Shown here: one piece after another, positions 15,800-23,200 of the stretch
Layout of the letters: the number at the start of each line of letters is the position of its first letter
Position numbering within the stretch: position 1 is the stretch's first letter
Assembly: GCA_003563755.1 (NCBI GenBank)
Contig: PWUB01000318.1
Span: 1-40,533, forward strand
Length of the DNA stretch: 40,533 nucleotides
DNA from: Clostridia bacterium
GTDB taxonomy: Bacteria; Bacillota_E; SLMV01; PUMD01
Direction of reading: 5' to 3'
Program-made: the position numbers and the translations under genes
Notes under the pieces: model-generated
Database searches by the model: none
The model's input: the letters and a program-made list of their open reading frames with translations, nothing else
Told to the model about the DNA's origin: nothing

Positions 15800-15815
15800 T
15801 TACACCCTTACACCC
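15800..15815. repeat. Tandem 8-bp direct repeat before the dehydrogenase operon
   Basis: TTACACCC occurs twice head to tail, immediately after the SteB-like stop and about 115 nt before the TTG of the first dehydrogenase. On the operon strand it reads GGGTGTAA twice. It may be a regulator site for the catabolic operon. The rest of the 15688-15819 gap shows only a weak TTGACG -35-like element with a poor -10. Confidence 0.3.
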
Positions 15816-15819
15816 CATG

Positions 15820-16503
15820 TCATTTATTCGTCACAGGAGGAGAAATTCCTCCCCCGGGAATTTCCTCTGGGTCCTCCCGGAGTGACTTTGCAAGGGTTCT
15901 CACCAGGGTTACGTTCCCCTGCGCCCGCCCCACACCCGGTACCACCGGGGCATGATCCCCGATGCTCATGGTCACCGCGTTTCCGGAGCCCCACTGCCCC
16001 AGGACCAGGTTTGGGAAGAGGCCGGCCAGCACGCCGTCGGCGGTGCCGGCCCCTTCCGGATACACCAGGAGCTTCACGTCGGATTGACGGCGGTCCGCGG
16101 GTGGGGCCTCGGGATCAAAGGCCTGCACCTCGGCCCCGGCCGCCCTCAGGAGCTCCTCCACGGCGGTCGTGACGGCGAGCCCCTCATTTTCATCGAAATC
16201 AGAAGACAGGATGACTCCCACCACCCTGTCCTCGAGGAGCCCTTCAACCAGCTGACCGGTCAGATCACGGAGGGATGATTCCAGGACCCTCTTCTCCTCG
16301 AGCATCTCGTCCAGCTGGCGATGCAGCTGCATACGCTCCTCGGTCATGATCGCGAACTCGCGCTCGATACGGGATACCAACAGCTCCTCGCTCACCAACA
16401 TCGCCTCTGCCCCGGGAAGATGCACTCCCAGGAGAATTCCGAGGGCCAACGCAAGGAATATTGCCATCAATGAAAGCACATAAAAACGGCCATCCACGCA
16501 CAT
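15820..16503 (-). CDS. MctB/SteB-like membrane protein (PF11382-type copper transporter family)
   Basis: A 227-residue protein with one N-terminal transmembrane helix preceded by GRFYVLSLMAIFLALALGI, the hallmark start of the MctB family. An extended coiled-coil-like stretch follows (about 40-90; LVSRIEREFAIMTEERMQLH), then a C-terminal alpha/beta domain. The family is named for mycobacterial MctB, linked to copper resistance; in other Gram-positive genomes it pairs with SteA, thought to act in cell division. No SteA gene is in the window. The neighbours are spo0A and spoIVB, so a role at the division or sporulation septum is conceivable, but copper transport is not supported by visible Cys/His clusters. 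ATG 16503 or GTG 16506 could start it. Confidence 0.8.
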   Translation of the reverse strand: MCVDGRFYVLSLMAIFLALALGILLGVHLPGAEAMLVSEELLVSRIEREFAIMTEERMQLHRQLDEMLEEKRVLESSLRDLTGQLVEGLLEDRVVGVILSSDFDENEGLAVTTAVEELLRAAGAEVQAFDPEAPPADRRQSDVKLLVYPEGAGTADGVLAGLFPNLVLGQWGSGNAVTMSIGDHAPVVPGVGRAQGNVTLVRTLAKSLREDPEEIPGGGISPPVTNK

Positions 16504-16519
16504 CACATCCCGCGCTTAG

Positions 16520-16539
16520 TCTCGCCCCATCGGGCGAGA
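16520..16539. repeat. Perfect 8-bp hairpin in the spo0A-SteB-like gap
   Basis: TCTCGCCC (16520-16527) and GGGCGAGA (16532-16539) form an 8-bp stem with a 4-nt loop. It lies between the spo0A stop and the SteB-like start on the minus strand. Neither side has a U-run, so a canonical terminator is not supported. It could stabilise the spo0A mRNA end or attenuate read-through. Confidence 0.4.
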
Positions 16540-16562
16540 TATATGCTGCGTGGATGATGGGA

Positions 16563-17378
16563 TCACGTGGCCACCGAACGGCGCAGCTTCATACGGACCT
16601 TGTCAGCGACCAGCGCGATGAACTCCGAATTGGTGGGCTTCCCCCGGCTCGAATCGACGGTGTACCCGAAGTATCGGGCCATGGCATCAGTATTCCCCCG
16701 GTTCCACGCGACCTCTATGGCATGACGAATGGCCCGTTCAACCCTGGTAGGAGTGGTCTTGAATTCCTCCGCCACCGCTGGATACAGCTCCTTGGTCACA
16801 GCTTCCATGATCTCAACATTGTCGACCACGGTGGCGATAGCGTGACGAAGGTATCGATACCCCTTGATGTTTGCAGGCACTCCCACCGCCTGGATGATCG
16901 ACGTGATCTCGCGGACGGGATCCAGGGACCTGCGATCACCGTTCGACTCCGCCGAGGCGGTTACCGACATTCCCGCGCTGCCCTGTTTGCTCGCCACCTC
17001 CCTGATCCTGCGTCCCAGGATGTTGAGGTCGAAGGGCTTCAGGATGAAGTAGTCGGCGCCCATCTGAAAGGCTTTCGCGGTGACCTGTTCCTGACCAAAG
17101 GCCGTCAGTATGAGGATTCTGGGCCTGTCCCGGTCGGGTGTGGTGCGCAGCCGCTCGAGCACACCTATTCCGTCCAACCGCGGCATGACGATGTCCAGAA
17201 GAATCACATCGGGCTGCACATCCTCGATTTCGTTCAGGAGTGCTCTCCCATCATGAACAGTGCCGACAAGATTCAGGTCTTCCTGCTGCTTTATGTATTG
17301 TCCCACCAGCTGACACAATTCCTCGTTGTCGTCGGCGATCATTACCCTGATCGGTTCCTGCTCGGAATGCGTATCCAT
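16563..17378 (-). CDS. spo0A: Sporulation transcription factor Spo0A
   Basis: Spo0A is the master regulator of entry into sporulation. The 271-residue product has an N-terminal receiver domain with acidic pocket D16/D17, phospho-acceptor Asp62 in VILLDIVMP, a switch Thr in ILTAF and Lys114 in FILKPFD. A linker leads to the Spo0A-specific C-terminal DNA-binding domain (about 155-268), including [17 protein letters not shown] and [21 protein letters not shown]. The ATG at 17378 follows a GGGAGGGGG stretch. It lies directly downstream of spoIVB, the usual order. A sigma-H-type promoter and two 0A-box-like sites lie in the gap, implying autoregulation. The soluble kinase at 20940-21722 is a candidate phosphate donor. 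Confidence 0.98.
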   Translation of the reverse strand: MDTHSEQEPIRVMIADDNEELCQLVGQYIKQQEDLNLVGTVHDGRALLNEIEDVQPDVILLDIVMPRLDGIGVLERLRTTPDRDRPRILILTAFGQEQVTAKAFQMGADYFILKPFDLNILGRRIREVASKQGSAGMSVTASAESNGDRRSLDPVREITSIIQAVGVPANIKGYRYLRHAIATVVDNVEIMEAVTKELYPAVAEEFKTTPTRVERAIRHAIEVAWNRGNTDAMARYFGYTVDSSRGKPTNSEFIALVADKVRMKLRRSVAT

Positions 17379-17413
17379 AGCTAAGCCCCCTCCCGATCTC
17401 CCTTTACTTCCTG

Positions 17414-17442
17414 AAATTCGTCAATCACTTCTCCTTTCCTCC
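17414..17442 (-). promoter_or_regulatory. Candidate sigma-H promoter of spo0A
   Basis: On the minus strand, GGAGGAAAG (17434-17442) is followed by 11 nt and GACGAATTT (17414-17422). Against RNAGGAWWW, 11-12 nt, RNNGAATWW the match is 17 of 18. It lies 36 nt upstream of the spo0A ATG in the spoIVB-spo0A gap. B. subtilis spo0A has a sigma-H promoter in the same place, so sequence and context agree. Confidence 0.65.
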
Positions 17443-17468
17443 CCGAAAGGTTCCCAGAAGATTCGTCA
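17417..17468 (-). promoter_or_regulatory. Two candidate 0A boxes at spo0A
   Basis: The minus strand carries TGACGAA at 17417-17423 and again at 17462-17468, each within TTGACGAAT. Both match the TGNCGAA form of the Spo0A box but differ by one base from the stronger TGTCGAA. The first overlaps the sigma-H-type -10; the second is 45 bp upstream. Feedback by Spo0A on its own gene is known in Bacillus. Confidence 0.45.
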
Positions 17469-17524
17469 ACTTTCGCGGACACGGCGCGGGGAACGTCGTA
17501 TTGCGTCCCCCGCACCGGTCCCCA

Positions 17525-18898
17525 TCATCGTGAGGCGAAGGCTGCTATCCCGCGCAGCGGCGCGGCCTGCTCGTGGGCCGCGTCGTGAGCCAGGAGGCCC
17601 AGCTCCCTGGCGAGCCACTCGGCGTGTACACCGTATCCCCGCGTCGGATCGTTGACGAACACGTGAGTCACGGCTCCCACCAGGCGTCCGTTCTGGATGA
17701 TGGGGCTGCCGCTCATGCCCTGGATGATACCGCCGGTCTCCCGGATTAACTCAGGATCCGTGATGCTGATGATGAGGCCCTTCTGATCCGGGATACTCTG
17801 GGGCCTCGTCCTTATGATCTCCGCTTCGAAGCCGCGGACCTCCCCACCGCGTATGACCGTGACTATGCTGGCAGGGCCCCCTTGGACTTCGTGTTGCAGA
17901 GCCACGGGAACCGGCCCATTCTGCGAGTCTTCAGGAAGGTAGTTGAGAATCCCTGATATGCCGAGGGGTGTGTTTGCATCTATGGATCCCAACACCCGGT
18001 CCCTCGCAGTGAAGGTACCTATTTTCTCCCCCGGTACGCCTTTCTCGGCCTCGGTGATCTTCGAGACGTCTGCAGCCACGATCTGTCCGTCCCGCACCGG
18101 GATCGGCTGCTGGGTGCGGGGATCGGAAACCTCGTGACCGAGGGCCACAAACCGCATGCTGCCTGGGTCGTAAGCGGTCAGGGTGCCCACACCGACGGTT
18201 CCATCCCGTACCCACAATCCGACTCGATAGTCACCGTCACTGATATCATATTCGGGCCACAGACCCAACTCGAAACGCTGGTGATCGCGCAGGATGCCGA
18301 GGATCACCGGCCGCTCCGCGCGGCCCGCCTCGCCCACTGCTTCTGCCAGCTGATCCTTCGACTCCGCCCTCACTCCATCTATCGTCTCGATGATATCCCC
18401 GACCCGTACGCCCGCGTCCCGGGCGGGATATCGATTGCCGTCCCGTGTCTGCACGGGAGAATGATCAACGACCATTATTCCATCCGAGTCCACGATGACC
18501 CCGATCGAATGCCCACCGGGCATCACCTCGACGCCCTGCACCGCCTCGACGGTGATGCGCCTCAGCGGTATGAGGCCCAGTAGGCGGAACTGCAGGTGGA
18601 CGACTCCGGGCTGTTCGGCCTGAACCCGCACATCACCATCGGCGAGGGTGCGCCACTCTGAGCTTACCTCCTGGTCATTCACCAACACCCCACCCGGTTC
18701 GACGGCCCGCACGCATATCCTCAGGCGTATTCCGCCCATGATATCCCTGACGTCCTCGCCGGATACTATCCGAACATAATCCGGCACGGAGGCCAGGGAG
18801 CGGTACGTGGGGGTACAGCAGACAAAGATTATCGACAATATCAGGATCATTCCTGATATTCTGCGCAACCTATTTACAGATGATCTATCTCCCTCCAT
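17525..18898 (-). CDS. spoIVB: SpoIVB serine peptidase
   Basis: SpoIVB is secreted from the forespore and triggers pro-sigma-K processing by cleaving SpoIVFA. The 457-residue protein has an N-terminal signal/anchor helix (ISGMILILSIIFVCC), a PDZ domain (about 125-215; GVRVGDIIETIDG) and a SpoIVB-type peptidase domain. His255 (ALGHEVSD), Asp381 and Ser396 (GMSGSPIIQNGRLVGAV) keep the spacing of the Bacillus triad. The ATG at 18898 has AAAGGAG 7 nt upstream; the start six codons earlier lacks this. It is upstream of spo0A as in most endospore formers. A sigma-F-like element lies at 18945-18973. Confidence 0.96.
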   Translation of the reverse strand: MEGDRSSVNRLRRISGMILILSIIFVCCTPTYRSLASVPDYVRIVSGEDVRDIMGGIRLRICVRAVEPGGVLVNDQEVSSEWRTLADGDVRVQAEQPGVVHLQFRLLGLIPLRRITVEAVQGVEVMPGGHSIGVIVDSDGIMVVDHSPVQTRDGNRYPARDAGVRVGDIIETIDGVRAESKDQLAEAVGEAGRAERPVILGILRDHQRFELGLWPEYDISDGDYRVGLWVRDGTVGVGTLTAYDPGSMRFVALGHEVSDPRTQQPIPVRDGQIVAADVSKITEAEKGVPGEKIGTFTARDRVLGSIDANTPLGISGILNYLPEDSQNGPVPVALQHEVQGGPASIVTVIRGGEVRGFEAEIIRTRPQSIPDQKGLIISITDPELIRETGGIIQGMSGSPIIQNGRLVGAVTHVFVNDPTRGYGVHAEWLARELGLLAHDAAHEQAAPLRGIAAFASR

Positions 18899-18944
18899 CG
18901 CACAACTCCTTTCCAAAATGTGGGTTGAATCCGGAGAGCAATCT

Positions 18945-18973
18945 TAGATTCTCCGCGATGGAGGGAGGTATGA
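18945..18973 (-). promoter_or_regulatory. Weak sigma-F-type promoter candidate for spoIVB
   Basis: On the minus strand, TCATA (18969-18973; 4 of 5 to GYWTA) is followed by 14 nt and GGAGAATCTA (18945-18954), which fits GGNRANAHTR at all but one specified position. The -10 is good, but the spacer is shorter than usual. It lies 46 nt before the spoIVB ATG. B. subtilis spoIVB is forespore-expressed. Confidence 0.28.
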
Positions 18974-19022
18974 TGGATAATTCTTTACACGGCAGGGGCC
19001 GGGATGGGTGGTAGGAAGCGCC

Positions 19023-19051
19023 TTGACACGGGCATAGCCAGCAGGTATCTC
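19023..19051 (+). promoter_or_regulatory. Sigma-A-type promoter candidate for gltX
   Basis: TTGACA (19023-19028, perfect -35) is followed by 17 nt and TATCTC (19046-19051, 3 of 6 to TATAAT). It is about 170 nt upstream of the gltX ATG and points toward it. The -10 is weak. Confidence 0.4.
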
Positions 19052-19220
19052 CTTGCCGGAGCGACGCCGTTCTCATATCATGAGAGCAAATCGAATGCAT
19101 GGATTTTTGCTTCGTGTGCAGGCTCGTTACTGCAGCGGTGGTGACACCGAATCCGAACGAGGGAGCGTGAGAAGTCCCGGACGGCGGGCCTGGCAGAAGT
19201 CTGGAGCCCGGGACACATAC

Positions 19221-20624
19221 ATGAGCGTGAGAGTTAGGTTTGCACCAAGCCCGACCGGATACATGCACGTGGGAAATGTCCGCACCGCTCTTTTTAACTG
19301 GCTGTTCGCCCGCAATAAAGGGGGCATCTTCATCCTGCGGATCGAGGACACGGACATAAAGAGGAACATCGAGGAAGCAGTCTCCGTCATCACCGAGGGC
19401 CTGTCCTGGCTGGGCCTCGACTGGGATGAAGGCCCGGGCACTGACGGGGAATTCTCTCCGTACTACCAGAGCCGTAGGCTCCAGCTGTACCGCGAGCACG
19501 CAGAGATGCTGATAGAGCAGGATGCCGCCTACATATGCCTCTGCGAACAGCGGGAGGACGAGGGCCAGGAGTGTCGATGCGGCGAAGTGTACGCGGGAGA
19601 GAACCTGAGAGAAGGAGCAGCGGTTCGTCTGCGCAACCCTTCTGATACCACGGTCTTCTCTGACATCGTGCAGGGCGAGCTCTCCTTCGAAAATGAGCAA
19701 TTCGGCGACTTCGTCCTTTTGAAGTCTGACGGTACGCCCACGTACAATTTTGCCAACGTCGTCGACGATCAAGCCATGGAGATTACTCACGTGATTCGTG
19801 GTGATGATCATGTATCGAACACGCCCCGACAGCTGATGCTTTACGGGCTGTTCGGATATGATCCCCCAATTTTCGCTCACCTTCCCCAGATCCTGGGCCC
19901 CGACGGTGCCCGCCTGAGCAAGCGTCACGGAGCAGCGTCCCTGACGGAGTACCGGGACCAGGGTTTTTTGCCCGAAGCCATGATGAATTATCTGGCCCTC
20001 CTCGGCTGGGCTCCAGAGGGAGAACAGGAGTTCATGACACCCGATGAGTTGGTGCGGAGTTTTCGACTGGAGCGGGTGAGACAGAGTCCCGGCCAGTTTA
20101 ACATGGAAAGGCTCGTCCATCTCAATTCTCTGCACATGAAACCGCTGTCAGCCCGAGAGCGCGCGGAGCTGGCCGCCGAGTCCCTCCTCAGATCGGGCCT
20201 GTTGGAGGAAGTCGACGCATCCTGCCTGCAAAAGATAGAAGAGATCGTCTCCGCCCTCGGCAGCCGGTTCAAGTACGGAGAGCAGGTGGTCGAATATGGG
20301 GGGCACTTCTTCCGACAAGACGTGTCGATACCCGAGGATCTCCACCCCTACATCACGCCCGGGGACGTCAGGGAGGCCCTCGATCTGGCCGCAGGCGGCC
20401 TGGATGAGCTGGCGGAATGGAGTGACGACAGCATCGAGGAAGTGGTCCGCTCGACTGCGTCACAATGCGGCCTCAAGGCAGCCCCGCTCATCCACGGTAT
20501 CAGGGTGGCCCTGTCCGGCAAGACCGTCGGTCCGAGCCTCTTCACCCTGGTACGCCTGGTGGGTCAGGAGCGCTCATCATACCGCATCCGACAGGCCCTC
20601 GAGAAAATACCGGGGGAAGCCTGA
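19221..20624 (+). CDS. gltX: Glutamyl-tRNA synthetase
   Basis: A class Ia aminoacyl-tRNA synthetase, 467 residues. The HIGH-type motif is PSPTGYMHVGN (about 10-20) and the KMSKS-type motif is RLSKRHG (about 235-241). A zinc-binding insertion reads CLC...CRCG around residues 108-125. The C-terminal helical anticodon-binding domain is complete. In Bacillota without a glutaminyl-tRNA synthetase this enzyme charges both tRNA-Glu and tRNA-Gln, followed by amidation; that is family knowledge. The ATG at 19221 begins the conserved VRVRFAPSPTG; the preceding 56 in-frame codons have no family likeness. It is one of only two plus-strand genes, and tRNA-Glu lies 1.1 kb downstream. Confidence 0.97.
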   Translation: MSVRVRFAPSPTGYMHVGNVRTALFNWLFARNKGGIFILRIEDTDIKRNIEEAVSVITEGLSWLGLDWDEGPGTDGEFSPYYQSRRLQLYREHAEMLIEQDAAYICLCEQREDEGQECRCGEVYAGENLREGAAVRLRNPSDTTVFSDIVQGELSFENEQFGDFVLLKSDGTPTYNFANVVDDQAMEITHVIRGDDHVSNTPRQLMLYGLFGYDPPIFAHLPQILGPDGARLSKRHGAASLTEYRDQGFLPEAMMNYLALLGWAPEGEQEFMTPDELVRSFRLERVRQSPGQFNMERLVHLNSLHMKPLSARERAELAAESLLRSGLLEEVDASCLQKIEEIVSALGSRFKYGEQVVEYGGHFFRQDVSIPEDLHPYITPGDVREALDLAAGGLDELAEWSDDSIEEVVRSTASQCGLKAAPLIHGIRVALSGKTVGPSLFTLVRLVGQERSSYRIRQALEKIPGEA

Positions 20625-20939
20625 CACCATCTCATGGCTGGCACCAGTCCTAAACTCCCGAGTATATTCTCAACAGGAGCAGGACTGGGAGTCTTTTATG
20701 TAGAATAATGAAAACAGGATTACGTGTGGTTGAATCGTCGTTTTTCAGCCACCTAGGCCGGAGTGAGAGAGGGATGCGCCTTCGCATCCATGATGCATGA
20801 AACCCTGCCAGTGAAGCCAGGACAATCCAGACAACCCTCGGAGAGAGCAGTCGCCGACCCGACTGGAAAATTTTAGTGCCTAATCGCAGAGACGGTGTGA
20901 TGCATAGCTGCAGGGAATACGTATACGGGAGGATTGCCC
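20625..20939. other. Intergenic region gltX-kinase with stable hairpins
   Basis: After the terminator-like hairpin this 315-nt gap has no gene. It holds two strong stems. GTGGTTGAA (20726-20734) pairs with TTCAGCCAC (20744-20752), 9 bp with one wobble. GGATGCG (20772-20778) pairs with CGCATCC (20783-20789) around CCTT. GAGGG before the second stem and CCCTC near 20839 could enclose it. A structured leader or small RNA is possible. No known riboswitch class fits, and I found no convincing promoter for the kinase. Confidence 0.4.
20644..20697 (+). terminator. Terminator-like hairpin after gltX
   Basis: CCAGTCCT (20644-20651) pairs perfectly with AGGACTGG (20681-20688) around a 29-nt loop, followed by GAG and TCTTTT (20692-20697). 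It is 20 nt after the gltX stop. The long loop lowers certainty; inner pairing of CTCC and GGAG is possible. Confidence 0.42.
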
Positions 20940-21722
20940 ATGCACCGGAACAGCGAATGGCGGCTACTGCACCTTGTCACTGCTGTTGAGATGGCTGCCA
21001 CACGGCTGCACGAAATCTGCAATCGGCTGGCGTCCATCCGCGCCTACATACAGCTGGCCCACATGGAGATGGACGACGATGACAGGGTCAGGGCATATCT
21101 CGAGGAAGCCATGGAAAAGGCAGACAGCCTCGAGCGTCAGGTCCGCGGCATCCTGAACGATCCCCGCGTCAACGGAAACGACGCACGTCCTCCGACCCCT
21201 CTCTCCGGGATCGTAAAGAGCGTGATCAACGACGTACAGGGGAATCGCCTGCAGAAAGAAGTGCAGATAACGGTATCTCTACCCCAGAGCGAGGTACTGG
21301 TGGAGGCTGATCAGGCGGAGCCCCTCAGAAGGGTTCTTCACTGCCTGGTCGACAACGCCCTGGCAGCGGCTCCGGTGAGGGGCAGAGTGTATCTGACCTG
21401 TAGGTTTCCTAAGAGCGGCAAGAGGTTCCTGATCACCGTGAAGGACAACGGCCCCGGCATACCGGAGGACATACGTCGGTGCGTATTCAAGCCCTTCTTC
21501 ACCACCAAGCCCGGCGGAACCGGGCTCGGACTCTTCTTATCCGAGCGCATAGTGCGCCAGGTCCTAAGCGGGGACCTACAACTGCGGTCGGAGGTGGGTA
21601 GAGGAACCACGGTCAACCTGGGCCTACCCCTGGAAGATACGGGCTCCTGCAGACGAGGCGACCACCTGTATGATCGGGACCTGCTGCTGACACAAAACAT
21701 GTGTGACCCCACCGGGGATTGA
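20940..21722 (+). CDS. Orphan soluble sensor histidine kinase
   Basis: A 260-residue kinase with no membrane segment and almost no N-terminal input domain. The H-box is LHEICNRLASIRAYIQL with phospho-acceptor His24. The N-box Asn139 lies in LVDNALAAA, the G1 box is KDNGPGIP (Asp169), the F-box KPFFTTKPGG and the G2 box GTGLGLFLSERIV, so catalysis looks intact. The ATG at 20940 has GGAGG with a 7-nt spacer. No response regulator is adjacent; spo0A is 3.6 kb away, and orphan kinases often phosphorylate Spo0A directly in clostridia, so that is a plausible but unproven target. The stop codon lies 19 nt inside the oppositely transcribed tRNA-Glu gene, so the last codons are templated by tRNA sequence. 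Confidence 0.88.
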   Translation: MHRNSEWRLLHLVTAVEMAATRLHEICNRLASIRAYIQLAHMEMDDDDRVRAYLEEAMEKADSLERQVRGILNDPRVNGNDARPPTPLSGIVKSVINDVQGNRLQKEVQITVSLPQSEVLVEADQAEPLRRVLHCLVDNALAAAPVRGRVYLTCRFPKSGKRFLITVKDNGPGIPEDIRRCVFKPFFTTKPGGTGLGLFLSERIVRQVLSGDLQLRSEVGRGTTVNLGLPLEDTGSCRRGDHLYDRDLLLTQNMCDPTGD

Positions 21723-21775
21723 ACCCGGGTCTCCAGCTTGAAAGGCTGGTGTCTTGACCACTTGACTATGGGGCC
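21704..21775 (-). tRNA. tRNA-Glu (anticodon UUC)
   Basis: The minus strand folds as a 72-nt cloverleaf: acceptor GGCCCCA with TGGGGTC plus discriminator A, anticodon stem CCAGC/GCTGG with loop CTTTCAA (anticodon TTC), and T-arm CCGGG-TTCAATC-CCCGG. CCA is not encoded. It is third in the Asn-Met-Glu cluster. Its 3' end overlaps the convergent kinase gene by 19 nt. Confidence 0.95.
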
Positions 21776-21795
21776 ACTAATGGAAGTCTTCGATG

Positions 21796-21869
21796 TGGGC
21801 CCAGTTGGATTCGAACCAACGACCTTGGGTTTATGAGACCCCTGCTCTGACCGACTGAGCTATGGGCCC
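21796..21869 (-). tRNA. tRNA with CAU anticodon (elongator Met, or Ile2)
   Basis: A 74-nt cloverleaf with acceptor GGGCCCA/TGGGCCC, D-stem GCTC/GAGC, anticodon loop CTCATAA (anticodon CAT) and T-arm TTGG-TTCGAATC-CCAA. It lacks initiator features such as the GGG/CCC anticodon-stem pairs. Elongator Met and lysidine-modified Ile2 share this anticodon and cannot be told apart safely by eye. Base 27 (G) faces A at 43, so the anticodon stem is 4 bp plus a mismatch. Confidence 0.9.
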
Positions 21870-21892
21870 AGATGGGACGTGAGCATAGAATA

Positions 21893-21967
21893 TGGCTCCA
21901 CGGGCTGGATTCGAACCAGCAACCCTCCGGTTAACAGCCGGACGCTCTGCCGTTGAGCTACCGTGGA
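21893..21967 (-). tRNA. tRNA-Asn (anticodon GUU)
   Basis: Acceptor TCCACGG/CCGTGGA with discriminator G, followed by an apparently encoded CCA. Anticodon stem TCCGG/CCGGA with loop CTGTTAA gives anticodon GTT. T-arm is GCTGG-TTCGAAT-CCAGC. It is first in the three-tRNA cluster, 25 nt after the predicted transcription start. Confidence 0.95.
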
Positions 21968-21998
21968 GCATCAGCCCCTCGTCCATCAAACACAATCA

Positions 21999-22028
21999 AT
22001 TATAAGTTACGGTGCGAAGGCCAGTCAA
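21999..22028 (-). promoter_or_regulatory. Sigma-A promoter of the tRNA-Asn/Met/Glu cluster
   Basis: On the minus strand, TTGACT (22023-22028, 5 of 6) is followed by 18 nt and a perfect TATAAT (21999-22004). The start would fall near 21992, about 25 nt before tRNA-Asn. It separates the cluster from rpoD transcription upstream. Confidence 0.75.
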
Positions 22029-22054
22029 GGTCAGGGCGCGGGATCACGTGCTCC

Positions 22055-23200
22055 TCACTCGACGTAGTCCTTCAGGGCCGAGCTCCGCTTGGGATGCCTC
22101 AGCTTCCTCAGAGCCTTGGCCTCGATCTGTCTTATCCGCTCCCTGGTAACCCCGAAAACTTGTCCCACTTCTTCCAGCGTTCGTGCTCGCCCGTCGTCGA
22201 GGCCGAAGCGCAGGCGCAGCACCTTCTCCTCGCGTGGTGTCAGTGTATGCAGTACATCCTCCAGCTGCCCCTTCAGAAGAGCAAAGGATGCCGCATCGGC
22301 CGGTTCGCGGGCTTCCTCGTCGGGAATGAAGTCCCCGAGATGGCTGTCCTCTTCCTCGCCTATGGGCGTCTCCAGGGATACGGGCTCCTGGGATATCTTC
22401 ATGATCTCACGGACCCGCTCCGGTTCCAGGTCCATTTCCTCGGCGATCTCCTCGGCCGTGGGCTCACGACCGAGCTCCTGCAGCAGCTGTCTCGAGATCC
22501 TGATCAGCTTGTTGATGGTCTCCACCATGTGCACGGGGATCCTGATCGTACGTGCCTGGTCCGCTATGGCACGAGTGATAGCCTGCCTGATCCACCACGT
22601 GGCGTAGGTGCTGAACTTGTAGCCCTTGCGGTAGTCGAACTTCTCCACCGCCTTCATCAACCCCAGGTTGCCTTCCTGGATCAGATCCAGAAACAGCATA
22701 CCGCGGCCCACGTAACGCTTGGCTATGCTGACCACAAGTCGGAGGTTGGCCTCCACGAGCTGCCGCCTCGCAACCTCCTCACCGGCCTCGATGCGCTTGG
22801 CAAGATCGATTTCCTCCTCGGCCTTGAGGAGTGGAACGCGACCGATCTCCTTGAGGTACATGCGGACCGGATCGTCAAGGGAGATCCCCTCCGGAAGGTC
22901 GATCTCGGTCTTGTCTTCATCCTCACCACCCTCGGTGGGGTCGCCCTCGATCCGGATGCCCGCGTCCTTGAGGCCCTCGTAGATGCTCTCGATCTCACCC
23001 ACGTTCAGCTCGATTCCATCGAGAGCATCCATGATATCCTGGTAAGCCAGGCTGCCCTTATCGGTGCCTTCCTCCAGGAGCTCCTCGACCTCCGGGCGCT
23101 TCATCAATTTCTCAGTTTCTGTGCCCACACTGTTAGCATTCAAGTCCTCTGCCTCGCTTCTTTCGTTATCTTGTCTCGTTTCAGCAAGATTCAACACCAT
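22055..23200 (-). CDS. rpoD: Principal RNA polymerase sigma factor (RpoD/SigA)
   Basis: The housekeeping sigma-70, 381 residues. A region 1.1-like acidic N-terminus (about 30-100) precedes region 1.2 ([18 protein letters not shown]) and region 2 ([35 protein letters not shown]). Region 3 begins at [16 protein letters not shown], and region 4 has the [23 protein letters not shown]. The start lies over the dnaG stop: GTG 23203, ATG 23200 and GTG 23197 are all possible; ATG 23200 is given. The dnaG-rpoD order is the classic macromolecular synthesis operon. The sigma-H-type promoter before dnaG would raise its expression at sporulation onset. Confidence 0.97.
   Translation of the reverse strand: MVLNLAETRQDNERSEAEDLNANSVGTETEKLMKRPEVEELLEEGTDKGSLAYQDIMDALDGIELNVGEIESIYEGLKDAGIRIEGDPTEGGEDEDKTEIDLPEGISLDDPVRMYLKEIGRVPLLKAEEEIDLAKRIEAGEEVARRQLVEANLRLVVSIAKRYVGRGMLFLDLIQEGNLGLMKAVEKFDYRKGYKFSTYATWWIRQAITRAIADQARTIRIPVHMVETINKLIRISRQLLQELGREPTAEEIAEEMDLEPERVREIMKISQEPVSLETPIGEEEDSHLGDFIPDEEAREPADAASFALLKGQLEDVLHTLTPREEKVLRLRFGLDDGRARTLEEVGQVFGVTRERIRQIEAKALRKLRHPKRSSALKDYVE

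Larger units (their letters stand above)
18899..19220. other. Divergent intergenic region spoIVB-gltX
   Basis: These 322 nt separate two divergent genes. They hold the spoIVB promoter candidate (18945-18973) and a bulged hairpin near 18932-18956. The gltX promoter candidate is at 19023-19051, with a 170-nt gltX leader beyond it. The leader has small hairpins, TCTCAT/ATGAGA near 19073-19087 and CGGTG/CACCG around a GTGA loop near 19135-19148. It has no full T-box sequence. I see no gene here. Confidence 0.5.

Noticed and set aside
16520..16539. Terminator after spo0A
   Set aside because: The stem is perfect but no U-run follows on either strand, so it is listed only as a hairpin.
19052..19220. 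T-box riboswitch in the gltX leader
   Set aside because: GGTGGTGACACCG resembles the T-box core by eye but has an insertion, and no specifier loop or terminator/antiterminator pair was found; it is better read as a small GNRA hairpin.
20712..20740. Sigma-H promoter before the kinase (ACAGGATTA with GTTGAAT)
   Set aside because: Both boxes look good, but the spacer is only 6 nt instead of 11-12.
20813..20822. GAAGCCAGGA, resembling the cobalamin-riboswitch B12 box
   Set aside because: The rest of the box and the upstream conserved elements are absent, so one short match is not evidence.
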